64,000 bases of DNA, from assembly GCF_000389635.1 (NCBI RefSeq), contig NC_021182.1, positions 3,348,001 through 3,412,000 of the forward strand. The letters run 5' to 3'. Shown here piece after piece: positions 16,535 to 25,468 of the stretch (positions are counted from its first letter, which is position 1; each line of letters opens with the position of its first letter). A program made the translations under genes and the position numbers. The DNA is from Clostridium pasteurianum BC1. GTDB lineage: Bacteria > Bacillota > Clostridia > Clostridiales > Clostridiaceae. The notes beneath the pieces are model-generated. The model ran no database searches. It worked only from the letters and a program-made list of their open reading frames with translations, and was not told where the DNA came from.

Positions 16535-18286
16535 TTAATATAATCCGTTAACAACTACAGGCTCCATTGAGGAACTTCTCTTTACATTTTCAATTCTATT
16601 TGCAAATTCAGCGGTAACATCAGGAGCATCGTCATGTACACTAAATTTTTGGCCTCTGAATTCTAAAATCTGCTCTGTAAAATCTTCATCTTCTTCGGCA
16701 AAAATAATTTGCCCTTTATTCATAAATGGAATTATAGTTGAAATTTTATCGTCCTTATTTTTTCTTTGAGATTCATTTATGATTTTAATATTTCTGGACT
16801 TTAATATAAAATTCTTATTAATTTTTAATTCAAGCTGGTTTGCATCCGCGCCATTGAAAGTATTTTTTTCAATATATACTGTTCTTATTTCATGATATTC
16901 TAGCAACAATTTAATCATATGACCTATATATTTATCAAAATCAGTCCTTGCATTTATCTTAGCAAGTTCTGCTTTACGAGCATATTTTAAATTATTATCA
17001 CCAAGGCTTCCAACTAAATAAGCAGAATAATCAGAAGTACCTTTAGATGTACTTGCAGGATCTACACAAAGCATTGTTTTAATAAATTTATGAGTTTCAA
17101 TCTCTTTTCTTAGTTCTGTAGCAACTGTTTTAAACCATTTTTCACCTATGCTATCAACATCACTCTGCACTTCTTGCTTAAAAGATGTTGGATTTTCATA
17201 ATATGACAACGCATAGTCCAAACAATCCCAAAACTCTTTCCAAAGTAATGGATATTGCATTTCAGATTCATGCTGCCAATAAAATTCTTTAGCATCTTCC
17301 AAATGATTTTTATTTTTAAAATTAAAAAGAATATTTTTAAACTCAGCCCACAATCCAGTACTAAAATAATGATCTAATCCATTGATTTTTTCGTCTTCTT
17401 CATTTACGAAATCATCAATTAGAACACCTTTCTCGATTTTAAATTTCCATGTAGGCTGTTTAAGTAATCTACTATAAAAACATTCCTTATGCTGTAGAGT
17501 TCCAAGAGCTATAAGTGTGGTACCTTTTTTAACAGTTTTGCCATTGCGGACAACCGCCTTTTGAACTGCATATTTAACATCATCACTGAATTTTTTCCAT
17601 TTCTTTTCTCTAGCACTTTCGGTTCTTACATCATCTTCACTTTGATAGTCATCAAGGATAATTAAGTCAGGTCTATTATTACCATATTTACGACCACGCA
17701 TTGGAGATCCGGAGGAAATAGCCTCAATAAAAGTCTTATTAGTAAATTCTAATTGAGTTGCATTACAAATATATCTTTTATTCTTATCATCAAGTAACTT
17801 ACCAAAAGCTTTCTCAATATATTTATTTTCAAGAAAAGTATCTTTAATATCCTTAATAAATTTCTCAGCTGTGGTTCCTATATCTGAACAAATCAGAGTA
17901 TATATTTTAAATTTATATGCATGAGCCCATATAGTGGCTGCAAAAGTACCAAAAGCACTTTTCCCAGTACCTCTAGGAAGTATTCTGCCAATCTGATTAT
18001 TACCATCACCGACAATAGACTCTTGAATGTCTTGCCAAATCTCTTCATGAACCTTAGCTATAGGAGCCGCAGCATTATCTTCTTTAGGAAGGAAAATATC
18101 TTGGAGAAAATACATACAGAAAAATTCTAAACTCATTTTTCCAAGTTGATAAGCTAATCCATGATACCCAAATAAATTGCTGGAATGCTTAATAATCATA
18201 TCAATAGTAGCTTCCTCGGAAAATCCTACATCTTGAAGATACTTATATATTAAATATCTGTTTTGTTCATCTTCATTCTTAAACAT
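16535..18286 (-). CDS. terL: Terminase large subunit
   Basis: 583 residues. Walker A PRGTGKS at about 104-110 and Walker B DLIILDD at about 207-213 mark the packaging ATPase. The C-terminal RNase H-like nuclease has the first acidic residue in MLCVDPASTSKGTSDYSAYL near residue 410. It cuts concatemeric DNA and pumps it into the prohead through the portal encoded next. A 670-base gap, unusually long, separates it from the small terminase gene. Confidence 0.93.
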   Translation of the reverse strand: MFKNEDEQNRYLIYKYLQDVGFSEEATIDMIIKHSSNLFGYHGLAYQLGKMSLEFFCMYFLQDIFLPKEDNAAAPIAKVHEEIWQDIQESIVGDGNNQIGRILPRGTGKSAFGTFAATIWAHAYKFKIYTLICSDIGTTAEKFIKDIKDTFLENKYIEKAFGKLLDDKNKRYICNATQLEFTNKTFIEAISSGSPMRGRKYGNNRPDLIILDDYQSEDDVRTESAREKKWKKFSDDVKYAVQKAVVRNGKTVKKGTTLIALGTLQHKECFYSRLLKQPTWKFKIEKGVLIDDFVNEEDEKINGLDHYFSTGLWAEFKNILFNFKNKNHLEDAKEFYWQHESEMQYPLLWKEFWDCLDYALSYYENPTSFKQEVQSDVDSIGEKWFKTVATELRKEIETHKFIKTMLCVDPASTSKGTSDYSAYLVGSLGDNNLKYARKAELAKINARTDFDKYIGHMIKLLLEYHEIRTVYIEKNTFNGADANQLELKINKNFILKSRNIKIINESQRKNKDDKISTIIPFMNKGQIIFAEEDEDFTEQILEFRGQKFSVHDDAPDVTAEFANRIENVKRSSSMEPVVVNGLY

Positions 18287-18400
18287 TAAGCATCACTCCA
18301 ATAAACATTCATGCTGACCACCTCATTATTTTTATTTGAAGAATATCATTTTAAAAGTTGGATAAAATACATTTTAGATTTATAAAGCGAGGTATGTTAT

Positions 18401-18529
18401 ATGAAACACAATTTAGAATATATTAATTTAGTCTTAGACATTATTGTAAATTTTTCAATCTTATATCCTATAATTAAAAAAGCTGTAAAAGAGCTTATTA
18501 AAAAAAAATCATATATAACAATAAATTAA
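18401..18529 (+). CDS. 42-residue amphipathic/membrane peptide, possible type I toxin-like ORF
   Basis: A plus-strand ORF inside an otherwise minus-strand late region. The peptide MKHNLEYINLVLDIIVNFSI has a hydrophobic stretch (residues about 8-25) and then a basic tail (KKAVKELIKKKSY). A weak ribosome site (AGCGAGG) lies ten bases upstream. Size and layout are like small membrane toxins of type I systems in Firmicute prophages, but no antisense RNA or terminator could be firmly assigned here. It may also be a chance ORF. Confidence 0.35.
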   Translation: MKHNLEYINLVLDIIVNFSILYPIIKKAVKELIKKKSYITIN

Positions 18530-18579
18530 AATTTAAGCTTAATAAATCAATAATTATGCATGCATTTTAAAAATAATTA

Positions 18580-18645
18580 TTATTTTCTATATTTCTCGTA
18601 TATTTCTTTAAATATATGTTTCTCTAAGAATTCACTTAACCACAT
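18580..18645 (-). CDS. 21-residue peptide with strong ribosome site
   Basis: MWLSEFLEKHIFKEIYEKYR plus a final Lys, read from an ATG seven to ten bases after GAGGAGG. The ribosome site is as strong as that of real phage genes. It lies between the terminases, in tail-to-tail orientation with the 42-residue plus-strand ORF. It may be a leader peptide for the large terminase. No function known. Confidence 0.35.
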   Translation of the reverse strand: MWLSEFLEKHIFKEIYEKYRK

Positions 18646-18839
18646 CTTTTATACCTCCTCACAGCTTCATAGGGTGATTTAAATTAATTATTGGTAATAT
18701 TGCATTTCTCAATTTTAAACTGACTACAAAACGTTTTGATAACCTCGACTTTTTTAAATTTTGCAGAAAATGTGGAGTCCGTTGTGGGATTTTCTTCCAT
18801 TTGGAAATATGAGGCCCCCCCCTTTAATACATTAAAGTG

Positions 18840-18915
18840 TTATAGTATGCAACTGCTTCACCACTGTGCAGTGTTTCGTGAACTGCGTCAAACTGAAATT
18901 TGTTGCAGTTGAATA
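18840..18915. promoter_or_regulatory. Candidate DNA packaging site between the terminase genes
   Basis: This non-coding stretch, less AT-rich than its surroundings, holds the inverted pair CAACTGC (18850-18856) / GCAGTTG (18905-18911), an inner palindrome CACTGTGCAGTG (18862-18873) and two further AACTGC/AACTGA copies. A C8 tract follows on its left (near 18815-18822). Such clustered dyads next to terS are expected for a cos or pac site. No cleavage position can be read from the sequence. Confidence 0.35.
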
Positions 18916-18958
18916 CATGTAGTATATGTTATCAACATTATACACAATATGTTGTGGA

Positions 18959-19363
18959 TTACTTCACTTTTCTTATTTGTTTGAACCTTTTTAACTCTAA
19001 TTCTAGCTCATTCTCATTTACATTTTCGTTTACATCATCACTATTGGTATCAATAACAGCAGTTGGATTACCATATATTCTATTTATAAGATATTGGTTA
19101 GCAGCAAGGCACACGCGTTTATCGCTCTTATCGTCAGCAAGTTCCTTAATATTGTCTATATAAGTATATAAATCTCTCATGATGTAGTTGTTTCCTTGGT
19201 GTGCTAACTCTTGCTTGCGTCTGTCCAGTTCATTGTTAATATCATCTAATTTCATCCACTCATAAATAGTACTTCTAGCTTTATTAAGCTTCTTTGCAAT
19301 ATCAGTTATTTTCTCACCCTGTATAAGTAATGTGACTAGCTCTTCTTGATCTTTAGTTAGCAA
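18959..19363 (-). CDS. terS: Terminase small subunit (HTH)
   Basis: 134 residues. The N-terminal helix-turn-helix LVTLLIQGEKITDIAKKLNK then ARSTIYEWMKLDD is the DNA-binding module of phBC6A51-type small terminases. A helical middle (KVCLAANQYLINRIYGNP region) would oligomerise, and the C-terminus is Glu/Asn-rich. It recognises the packaging site and recruits the large subunit encoded next on the strand. Confidence 0.82.
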   Translation of the reverse strand: MLTKDQEELVTLLIQGEKITDIAKKLNKARSTIYEWMKLDDINNELDRRKQELAHQGNNYIMRDLYTYIDNIKELADDKSDKRVCLAANQYLINRIYGNPTAVIDTNSDDVNENVNENELELELKRFKQIRKVK

Positions 19364-19393
19364 TTAACTCACCTCCTACAATCATACATAACA

Positions 19394-19423
19394 AAAGACA
19401 CCTACATTTCTGCAAGTGCCTTT
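19394..19423 (-). terminator. Terminator-like hairpin between late activator and small terminase
   Basis: Minus-strand stem AAAGGCAC/GTGTCTTT around a 14-base loop, followed by TTTTG. It would end early transcripts after the activator gene, leaving 19364-19390 for a late promoter. Confidence 0.55.
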
Positions 19424-19508
19424 CATTTAATTCTTTCAATGATACTATTATAGCTCCTTTATCACCTATAAAATTGAGGACTTACTTAGATAAAGCTTTG
19501 ATAATACT

Positions 19509-19952
19509 TTAAATAAGCTTGGATAAAAGAGTTATAACTTCTTTTCTTTTAGTACAGCAATAATCTTTATTCATATGAAGATCTCTTTCTATACTTACCC
19601 ATGATCTAGTTGGAAAACTAAAATATCTTAATTCTACTAATTGTCTTTGCATAGGTGATAAAACAGTCAAAGCATTATCTATTTTCTTCTTAAGATTTAT
19701 ATAATAAGTAATTTTTCTTTCCAATTCCCCAATAGCAGGCATAGCGTTTTCAATTCTATTAACAACCTCATTTTCAACACTGGAATTGAATTTATTAGTT
19801 TTACCTGTTCTTTCTTCATAACTTATAGCAGTACAACCATCATAACTATTACTTATATCTTCAACTTTTATTTTTAGATTTTCAATTTTAACATTTAAAT
19901 ATTTATAATTATATAAATCACTTTCTATCTTTTTAAATACTCTATCATCCAC
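19509..19952 (-). CDS. Late-gene transcription activator, sigma-70 region 4-like (ArpU/RinA type)
   Basis: 147 residues. The C-terminal third (LSPMQRQLVELRYFSFPTRS then WVSIERDLHMNKDYCCTKRK) is a sigma region-4-like helix-turn-helix. This is the pattern of phage late activators placed just before the terminase genes in Firmicutes. The N-terminal part is helical with a short coiled coil. It would turn on the packaging and structural operon; the target promoter is probably in 19364-19390. Confidence 0.78.
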   Translation of the reverse strand: MDDRVFKKIESDLYNYKYLNVKIENLKIKVEDISNSYDGCTAISYEERTGKTNKFNSSVENEVVNRIENAMPAIGELERKITYYINLKKKIDNALTVLSPMQRQLVELRYFSFPTRSWVSIERDLHMNKDYCCTKRKEVITLLSKLI

Positions 19953-19956
19953 CCCA

Positions 19957-20115
19957 TCACCACCTAACTAACTTTTCTAGTCTCTCCTTTTCCTCAGAAA
20001 GCTTTTTTATCTTATTATTGCTTTTCCTTTTACCTTTGTAATACTCCTGCTGCAAATCATACTTTATTTGTTCAATTCTATTTTTATACATATCATTAGC
20101 ACTTATTTTTGCCAT
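19957..20115 (-). CDS. Small basic coiled-coil phage protein (52 aa)
   Basis: MAKISANDMYKNRIEQIKYD is followed by a Lys/Glu-rich coiled coil ending in LEKLVRW. A GAGG ribosome site stands before the ATG, and the stop falls five bases before the activator gene, so they are co-translated. Probably a real early gene; function unknown. Confidence 0.6.
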   Translation of the reverse strand: MAKISANDMYKNRIEQIKYDLQQEYYKGKRKSNNKIKKLSEEKERLEKLVRW

Positions 20116-20215
20116 AAAAACACCTCTTTTTTAACTAAAAATAATGAGTTATTAAATACCACTTTAGTATTAATTAACATTTTAGTTTTATAAATGTATG
20201 CAATTTGTAATAACT

Positions 20216-20380
20216 TTACAAATTACCTTCTTCAATCTCTTTAATTTTTGCTTCAAAATCAGCTCTTTTTACTCTTAATTTAGCTAATTCAGTCCACTTT
20301 TTATCTAAAATTGCTCTATTTTCTTGCTTTTTGATATTTTCTATATTATGCTTGTAAACCTTGATACTATCTAGGCTCAT
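20216..20380 (-). CDS. Small charged helical phage protein (54 aa)
   Basis: MSLDSIKVYKHNIENIKKQE and the rest are one charged helix. A good GGAG ribosome site (AAAGGAG) lies upstream. It is the first gene after the iteron-like array. No recognised family. Confidence 0.55.
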   Translation of the reverse strand: MSLDSIKVYKHNIENIKKQENRAILDKKWTELAKLRVKRADFEAKIKEIEEGNL

Positions 20381-20399
20381 AGCTATTTACTCCTTTCAT

Positions 20400-20728
20400 G
20401 GTTACCTAAAAGTTACCCTAAAGTTACCCTCTTAGGTAACCGCTACAACTCTTTATTCACAATACTTTAGAGATAAGGTTACTTGGTTACCCTATTTTCA
20501 AAAATAATGTGCGTGTATATATAGAGAGTGTATATGTCTCATATATATATATTATATTTATATTTTAAGTAACTATTATATTATTATATATCTAAACTCC
20601 CGAAAGCACTGGGTTTGTGGCGGTTACCCAAAAGTTACTATTAATTATTCAGAATATTTCATCAAATACTCTAATCCGTTTATTTATCAGCCTTCCCAAG
20701 GTTACCGAAAAGTTACCCAAAGGTTACC
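20400..20728. repeat. Iteron-like array flanking an AT-rich core: candidate phage replication origin
   Basis: GTTACC occurs in direct orientation at 20401, 20412, 20423, 20486, 20623, 20701, 20712 and 20723, with GTTACT at 20478 and 20634 and inverted copies at 20435 and 20568. Three groups have an exact 11-base period, unit GTTACC(C/T/G)AAAA, one helical turn. They flank an almost pure AT stretch (20505-20600) suited to unwinding. The array is directly next to the primase-helicase gene, so an origin is the natural reading; an operator for that gene is the alternative. Confidence 0.65.
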
Positions 20729-20733
20729 CACTT

Positions 20734-23310
20734 TTATTTGAACGGAATTACATTATCATCCATGCTTGTTACATCTATATAATCTGGAGGAACTATAGAA
20801 TTGACATTTAATTTTTTTAACAATTCTTTACTATAAGTATCAAATTTGACTGGCTTATTATCAATTTTAATAACTTTGTTGGATGTTCCCTCTAAATATC
20901 CGGATTTTGCCGCCTGTTTCCTGAAATCTCTTACGCCCAAGGATGTAATATCGTTGTTGCCAACTCTGTTTATATATTCATTAATTTGATTAAGCATTTC
21001 TGTCGTTTTTATAAACACTCCGTCACCTCTGCATCTAACAACTTTTTCATACTCATAGGCTCTGCCATCTTCTATTAAATCGTTATACAAAGTAAGCATA
21101 CCTTCTACTACGGAATGAGCTTCTTCTCCACCCTGAAGAATTTCAGATTTAATATTTGTGATTATATGATTATAATAATTATTTATTGGAGCTATATTAT
21201 TTTGTTTAAGTAAAATATTAAATATTTCAATTCCGCAGCATATATTGACTGCAGTACACAAAGGTCTATCTTTTAATCCTTTTATATTTGATTCAGCTGC
21301 ATTTCTCATTTCCCTGTATTGATCCAAGGATAAACTCAAAACAATATCAATTAAACTTCTACCAAATTTACTAAGAATCTCTTCATTTTCAGTTATCCAT
21401 TTCATAGCTTCAGTGTGTTTTTCTTCTCTTTCCCTTTTTCCAAGATACACTATACAACTTCTTTCTATAAGGGCCTTTTCTTGGTTTGGATAACTTTCTT
21501 CACCAACTATAATTACTGGCCTTATAAGCTGATAATAGTCGACTCTTAGAGACTTATTCCCCCTAGAAATAGTATCTCTATCATATAGGTTTCTTAATAT
21601 ATCCGATATTTTTGATATTGTATATCTATCCATTTTTGAAGGCTTAAACTCTTCATATATTTTTGTATAATTCCCTGTGCTCAATCCCTTTATAATACTG
21701 AATGGTTTACCAGAACCTATAGCTTCTTTTGCTTTTCTTGGATAATTGAGAATTGGGATTATAACATTTTCAGTTATAGTAGATTTACCGCTCCCGCTCT
21801 CGCCTACAATTAATAAATGATGCAACTTTTCCTTCATTTTTTGATTTTGGTATACTGCTAAGTTATTTATAACTGTGCCTATAATACTTATTGTTTTTTC
21901 AGGTGTAGCAAATTTAAAAATGTGTTTCCTAATTTCCTTTAATTCCTCTTTTTCTATAGGAGCTATTCCAATAACATCTATATTGTCTTTTGCATCAGCC
22001 TTTATATTTTTCAGTACATTTCCATTATCAATAGTGCCATCATTTGTTATGAAAATTAGCTTTTCATCTTTTTGAATAAAACCTGCTCCCTCATGAATCT
22101 CTTCTACTTCCAAAGCAAAATAATTATTTACCCACTCTTTAAAATCTCCTAGTTCTTCAACTTTGCCTTTAAAATTCAGATCTATAGTCCCTAGAAAATT
22201 TTTAAAGCTCCTTAAATCATCAAATACAGTAGAAGGCCCTTCCCTAGTTATGGTTTCTCCTGTAGAAGATTTAAAAACTAGCTTAATTCCTTCTTTGTTA
22301 TCATCAACAAAATTTATTCTGGTAGCCTCAAGTAATCTAAAATTGGCAATATATTTTTTATATTTTTCAGCTTCTTCACCCTTACCCTTATAAGCTGTTT
22401 TATATATTCCATCTTTATTTTGCTGCAATTCGTATTCTGATTTTAAATCTAATGATCTACCAAAAGCCTTCAGTAAATCAAACTTATCATGTCCAGCATC
22501 TAACCAGTCCGTAACATCTTTGTTGTCACCTAAATTCTTTATACCCGGAAGATTAATAAATTTAAATGCCTTGGCACACGCAAATAGTTCATTGTATATA
22601 TGCCACTTGTATTTTTCTCCAGCTTCACCAGTATCGCTGCAAACATAAATTTTAGCACCTTCTAAAATAGAAAGGTCTTTACAGCCTTTAATACTTGTAG
22701 CAACATACTTATCCTTTTTAAGCACACTGCTAAGTTTGTTGGCATCTTTTTCACCCTCACATATAATTACTATCTTTTTATCTTCAATGCCCTCCAAAAC
22801 GCTGTGATAGTTATATATGAGTTCATCTGTTCCACGTTTATTGATTACCTTATCATCTTCTACATGATAGTAAGATAAATCTTTCTTTTCGTCAGGTTTT
22901 AATAATTTTGCTTTATAATATACAACTTCATTTTTCTCATTTACAAATTCAAATAAACCAAGAAGCTTTTGACCTTTTCTAAAGTCACACTTTTCTATTT
23001 GCCATTCAATATAAGACTTAACTTTTTCAGTCTGTATCTCGTAGATACTTTTCTCTACTGTCAGCCCCAGGTACTCCCTGGCTTCAACATAGTTTAAGTT
23101 TCTAAGCTTCATGATGAAATCTATAGCGTCCCCAACTTCATCACAGCCAAAGCACTTAAATTTCTCTTTATTGGCATCCGGGAAAAACTTAACTGAAAGT
23201 GAGGGTGTTTTCTCATTATGGAAGGGACACCTTACGTATCCCTGCCGATTAAAATGTTCTCCTGTTTCTCTTTCTATAAGTTCTTTTAAATCTATATCCT
23301 GTATTTCCAA
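20734..23310 (-). CDS. Phage primase-helicase (CHC2 zinc finger, TOPRIM, P-loop)
   Basis: About 858 residues. The N-terminus carries a CHC2-type zinc site (CPFHNEKTPSLSVKF, then KCFGC). A TOPRIM domain follows (IVIICEGEKDANKL; VCSDTGEAGEK), and a P-loop GESGSGKST lies near residue 505. It would both make primers and unwind DNA, or load at the adjacent iteron array. The frame extends to a TTG at 23355 overlapping the previous gene, but a second TTG at 23310 has the better ribosome site (GGGGGTGG, seven-base gap), so I used it. The C-terminus ends 7 bases before the first iteron. Confidence 0.88.
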   Translation of the reverse strand: MEIQDIDLKELIERETGEHFNRQGYVRCPFHNEKTPSLSVKFFPDANKEKFKCFGCDEVGDAIDFIMKLRNLNYVEAREYLGLTVEKSIYEIQTEKVKSYIEWQIEKCDFRKGQKLLGLFEFVNEKNEVVYYKAKLLKPDEKKDLSYYHVEDDKVINKRGTDELIYNYHSVLEGIEDKKIVIICEGEKDANKLSSVLKKDKYVATSIKGCKDLSILEGAKIYVCSDTGEAGEKYKWHIYNELFACAKAFKFINLPGIKNLGDNKDVTDWLDAGHDKFDLLKAFGRSLDLKSEYELQQNKDGIYKTAYKGKGEEAEKYKKYIANFRLLEATRINFVDDNKEGIKLVFKSSTGETITREGPSTVFDDLRSFKNFLGTIDLNFKGKVEELGDFKEWVNNYFALEVEEIHEGAGFIQKDEKLIFITNDGTIDNGNVLKNIKADAKDNIDVIGIAPIEKEELKEIRKHIFKFATPEKTISIIGTVINNLAVYQNQKMKEKLHHLLIVGESGSGKSTITENVIIPILNYPRKAKEAIGSGKPFSIIKGLSTGNYTKIYEEFKPSKMDRYTISKISDILRNLYDRDTISRGNKSLRVDYYQLIRPVIIVGEESYPNQEKALIERSCIVYLGKREREEKHTEAMKWITENEEILSKFGRSLIDIVLSLSLDQYREMRNAAESNIKGLKDRPLCTAVNICCGIEIFNILLKQNNIAPINNYYNHIITNIKSEILQGGEEAHSVVEGMLTLYNDLIEDGRAYEYEKVVRCRGDGVFIKTTEMLNQINEYINRVGNNDITSLGVRDFRKQAAKSGYLEGTSNKVIKIDNKPVKFDTYSKELLKKLNVNSIVPPDYIDVTSMDDNVIPFK

Positions 23311-23347
23311 ATTTCTTCCACCCCCCCTATAAACATAATTTTTTATA

Positions 23348-23545
23348 TTATCCAAGCCAATTTTTACATGTTGTGAGGCACTTAAAATCTTCTGTCCAAG
23401 CGTCTCCGCATTGATTATCTATACCCACATAAATTCTTTTTCCTGTTTTAAAGTCTTTTTCTATCGTATAAAATTTTCCTAATGGTTCTCTTGTTTCGAT
23501 TATTTTACTTGCTTCTTCACTAGTTACTTTCTTTATATCACTCAT
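23348..23545 (-). CDS. Small early phage protein of unknown function (65 aa)
   Basis: Starts MSDIKKVTSEEASKIIETRE; a compact alpha/beta protein with YTIEKDFKTGKRIYVGIDNQ and three Cys near the end. It overlaps the nuclease gene by eight bases and the primase gene follows, so it belongs to the replication operon. This short form recurs in clostridial phages beside primases, but I know no function. Confidence 0.65.
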   Translation of the reverse strand: MSDIKKVTSEEASKIIETREPLGKFYTIEKDFKTGKRIYVGIDNQCGDAWTEDFKCLTTCKNWLG

Positions 23546-24125
23546 AGCTTTCCGCCTCTGGGCTTATATCCATATCCAATTCCTTTAAGAAATTCCTGAC
23601 ACTATAGTAAAGTTTCCTGTAAATCTCAAAACCTGAGTTGATTCTTTCAGTGAATATGGTGTCATATAAATATAGGTCCTGTATACTTGATAGCCTTCCT
23701 AAAAGAGCTTTTGGAGTATATAGACTCCTGTAATTGCCTGTCTTTATATTCTCCATACCGTTCTTATCTTCAATGATTAAATAAATCTTAATGCCTTTGG
23801 TCTTTGCTCTTTGAAGTTCTCTGATAAGTCTTACATCATCATGCGTGTCAGTTTCTTCGGCAAGATTTCCGGCAAGTTCATCTATGGAATTTTTGCGTTC
23901 TACTGCCACTGGAAAATATAAATCTCTGTAGATTCCCATATCCGGGCGCTTAGTGATTATTGCAGTGTAGTCTCCTTCATCAATCTTTTTCTTTTTATAT
24001 GGGACCTTCTTTTTATCAAAGTAATCTAGGATATGACCATTAATTTGCTCTCTGGTATCATATAAAATCATGAAGTTTTCCTTAAGAAGCTTCTTGATTT
24101 CTGTTTCTGAAAATTTGTAATGCAT
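23538..24125 (-). CDS. ERCC4/XPF-type nuclease
   Basis: 195 residues. The nuclease signature is present: FMILYDTREQINGHILDYF, EGDYTAIITK and PVAVERKNSIDELAGNL, i.e. the D...GDY...ERK core of ERCC4 nucleases. Such phage enzymes cut branched or flap DNA during replication and recombination. It lies in the replication operon beside the primase. Its start overlaps no gene but follows a 53-residue zinc-ribbon ORF whose stop is immediately upstream. Confidence 0.82.
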   Translation of the reverse strand: MHYKFSETEIKKLLKENFMILYDTREQINGHILDYFDKKKVPYKKKKIDEGDYTAIITKRPDMGIYRDLYFPVAVERKNSIDELAGNLAEETDTHDDVRLIRELQRAKTKGIKIYLIIEDKNGMENIKTGNYRSLYTPKALLGRLSSIQDLYLYDTIFTERINSGFEIYRKLYYSVRNFLKELDMDISPEAESYE

Positions 24126-24287
24126 TCATTCACCTTCTTTTATTAATTGATTGTCATTTGATAATATTTGATTACAGCAATATTTAAATTCCTGCTTAGT
24201 TTTCGTACTTTCAACACCGCACTCAGGACATATTTTAAAAATTCTATTTGTTATTAAACCGCAAACATTGCACTTGTAAAAAATCAA
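24126..24287 (-). CDS. Small zinc-ribbon protein (53 aa, TTG start)
   Basis: Two CxxC pairs, YKCNVCG near residue 5 and KICPECG near residue 20, plus a CC near residue 38, make a rubredoxin-like zinc ribbon. It begins at a TTG after AAGGTGAT, and its TGA directly precedes the nuclease ATG, so the two are coupled. Probably a nucleic-acid-binding accessory of the nuclease or primase. Confidence 0.55.
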   Translation of the reverse strand: MIFYKCNVCGLITNRIFKICPECGVESTKTKQEFKYCCNQILSNDNQLIKEGE

Positions 24288-24329
24288 CTTTATATCACCT
24301 TATTTCGGTTTAATTTTGAATGGCGAAAC

Positions 24330-24366
24330 AAAAACACCGTAGAATTCTTGAATAATACGGTGTTTT
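24330..24366 (-). terminator. Terminator after the racemase pseudogene
   Basis: Eleven-base stem AAAACACCGTA/TACGGTGTTTT with a 14-base loop. On minus the stem runs into GTGTTTTTG. It ends the cargo transcript before the replication genes. Confidence 0.75.
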
Positions 24367-24433
24367 ATGAAATATTTAATTTTCACTATTAATAAATATT
24401 ATATATAAATAAAATTTTACTTTTGTAAATCAA

Positions 24434-25131
24434 TTAAGATTCCTTAATACAATTTTTAATAATACTTTCAACATGAATTTTTGTAGTATTAAGGAATGGT
24501 ATACCAAATTCATCTTTTGTAAGAATTAATGGCAACTCTGTACAACCAAGAATTAATCCCTCTATTGAATCTTCATCAATCATCCTTTTAACAATATTAA
24601 GTAATCCATTACGTGTTTCATCAAGAAACTTTCCAAATTCAATTTCAGTCATTAGTTTATGATGAATATAATCCTGTTCTTCTTCTTTTGGAACGATAAT
24701 TTTTATATTACTTTTGTCAAATACTTTCTTAAAAAAATTGCTCTCCATTGTAAATTTAGTCCCAATTAGGCCAATCTTTTTATTCCTAACGCCTCAGCAT
24801 TTTTACATGTTTCCTCAACAATACTTATTAATGGAATAGGAGATAACTCCTTAATTCTTTCAAATACTATATGTGGTGTATTTGATGAAATGAATCCAAA
24901 ATCTGCACCTGCTTTATAGAGTATCTCGACACCTTTAATTAAGCAATTTACAAGGTTGTCCCATTGTTTATTCTCAACAAAACTTAAAAGAATATTCATA
25001 TCCATGCTATTAATCAATATTTCAGGGTAGCTACCATCCTTTACTTCATTACGATATTTTTCAATAATTAGGCGATAATAATCTAAAGTTGATTCGGGTC
25101 CAAGACCACCAATCATTCCTATTTTCTTCAT
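24434..25131 (-). pseudogene. Aspartate/glutamate racemase family gene with one-base frameshift
   Basis: Two adjacent frames form one racemase. The N-part (KKIGMIGGLGPESTLDYYRL; FGFISSNTPHIV with its Asn-Thr-Pro) ends in GIKRLA; the C-part has GLILGCTELPLILTKDEFG with the second catalytic Cys. The first Cys position is Ser (SSNT), which departs from active racemases, normally C-N-T. One added A in the A5 tract near 24776 would restore GIKKIGLIGTKFTMES, so a single deletion, or a sequencing error in the run, explains the break. Its own promoter region lies upstream and a terminator downstream, so it is cargo within the early region. Confidence 0.8.
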
Positions 25132-25468
25132 CCATTAACTCTCCTTATATTTAATTTCGGCTATACCACTACCTATAAATTAAGTATTTATTATCTATAA
25201 TAACTGCTAGATAATATCTTATACTTTTAGCTTAATTCATATAGAAATTATACCATAATATTCTATATCGTCCATTATTACCGATAAAATATATTAGAAG
25301 TTTATTCTATAAACACCGCATTATTCAATTATCAAAGTACAATTTTATCTACCCATCTAGTTCGACCTATTATCATAGTACGTACTAATACTTAAACTGT
25401 TTATAATATTAACAATAGGAAATACTATATTTACTCAACATAAAATATTAATTTACGGAGCGAATATA
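25132..25468. other. AT-rich intergenic region with divergent promoters
   Basis: This ~340-base non-coding stretch separates the minus-strand racemase pseudogene from the plus-strand 41-residue ORF, so it must hold both promoters. A TATAAT occurs near 25401 in plus sense. No clear -35 partner, dyad or coding frame is seen. Confidence 0.4.

Noticed and set aside
20734-23355. Longer start of the primase-helicase
   Set aside because: The 23355 TTG overlaps the previous gene and lacks a good ribosome site, unlike the TTG at 23310.
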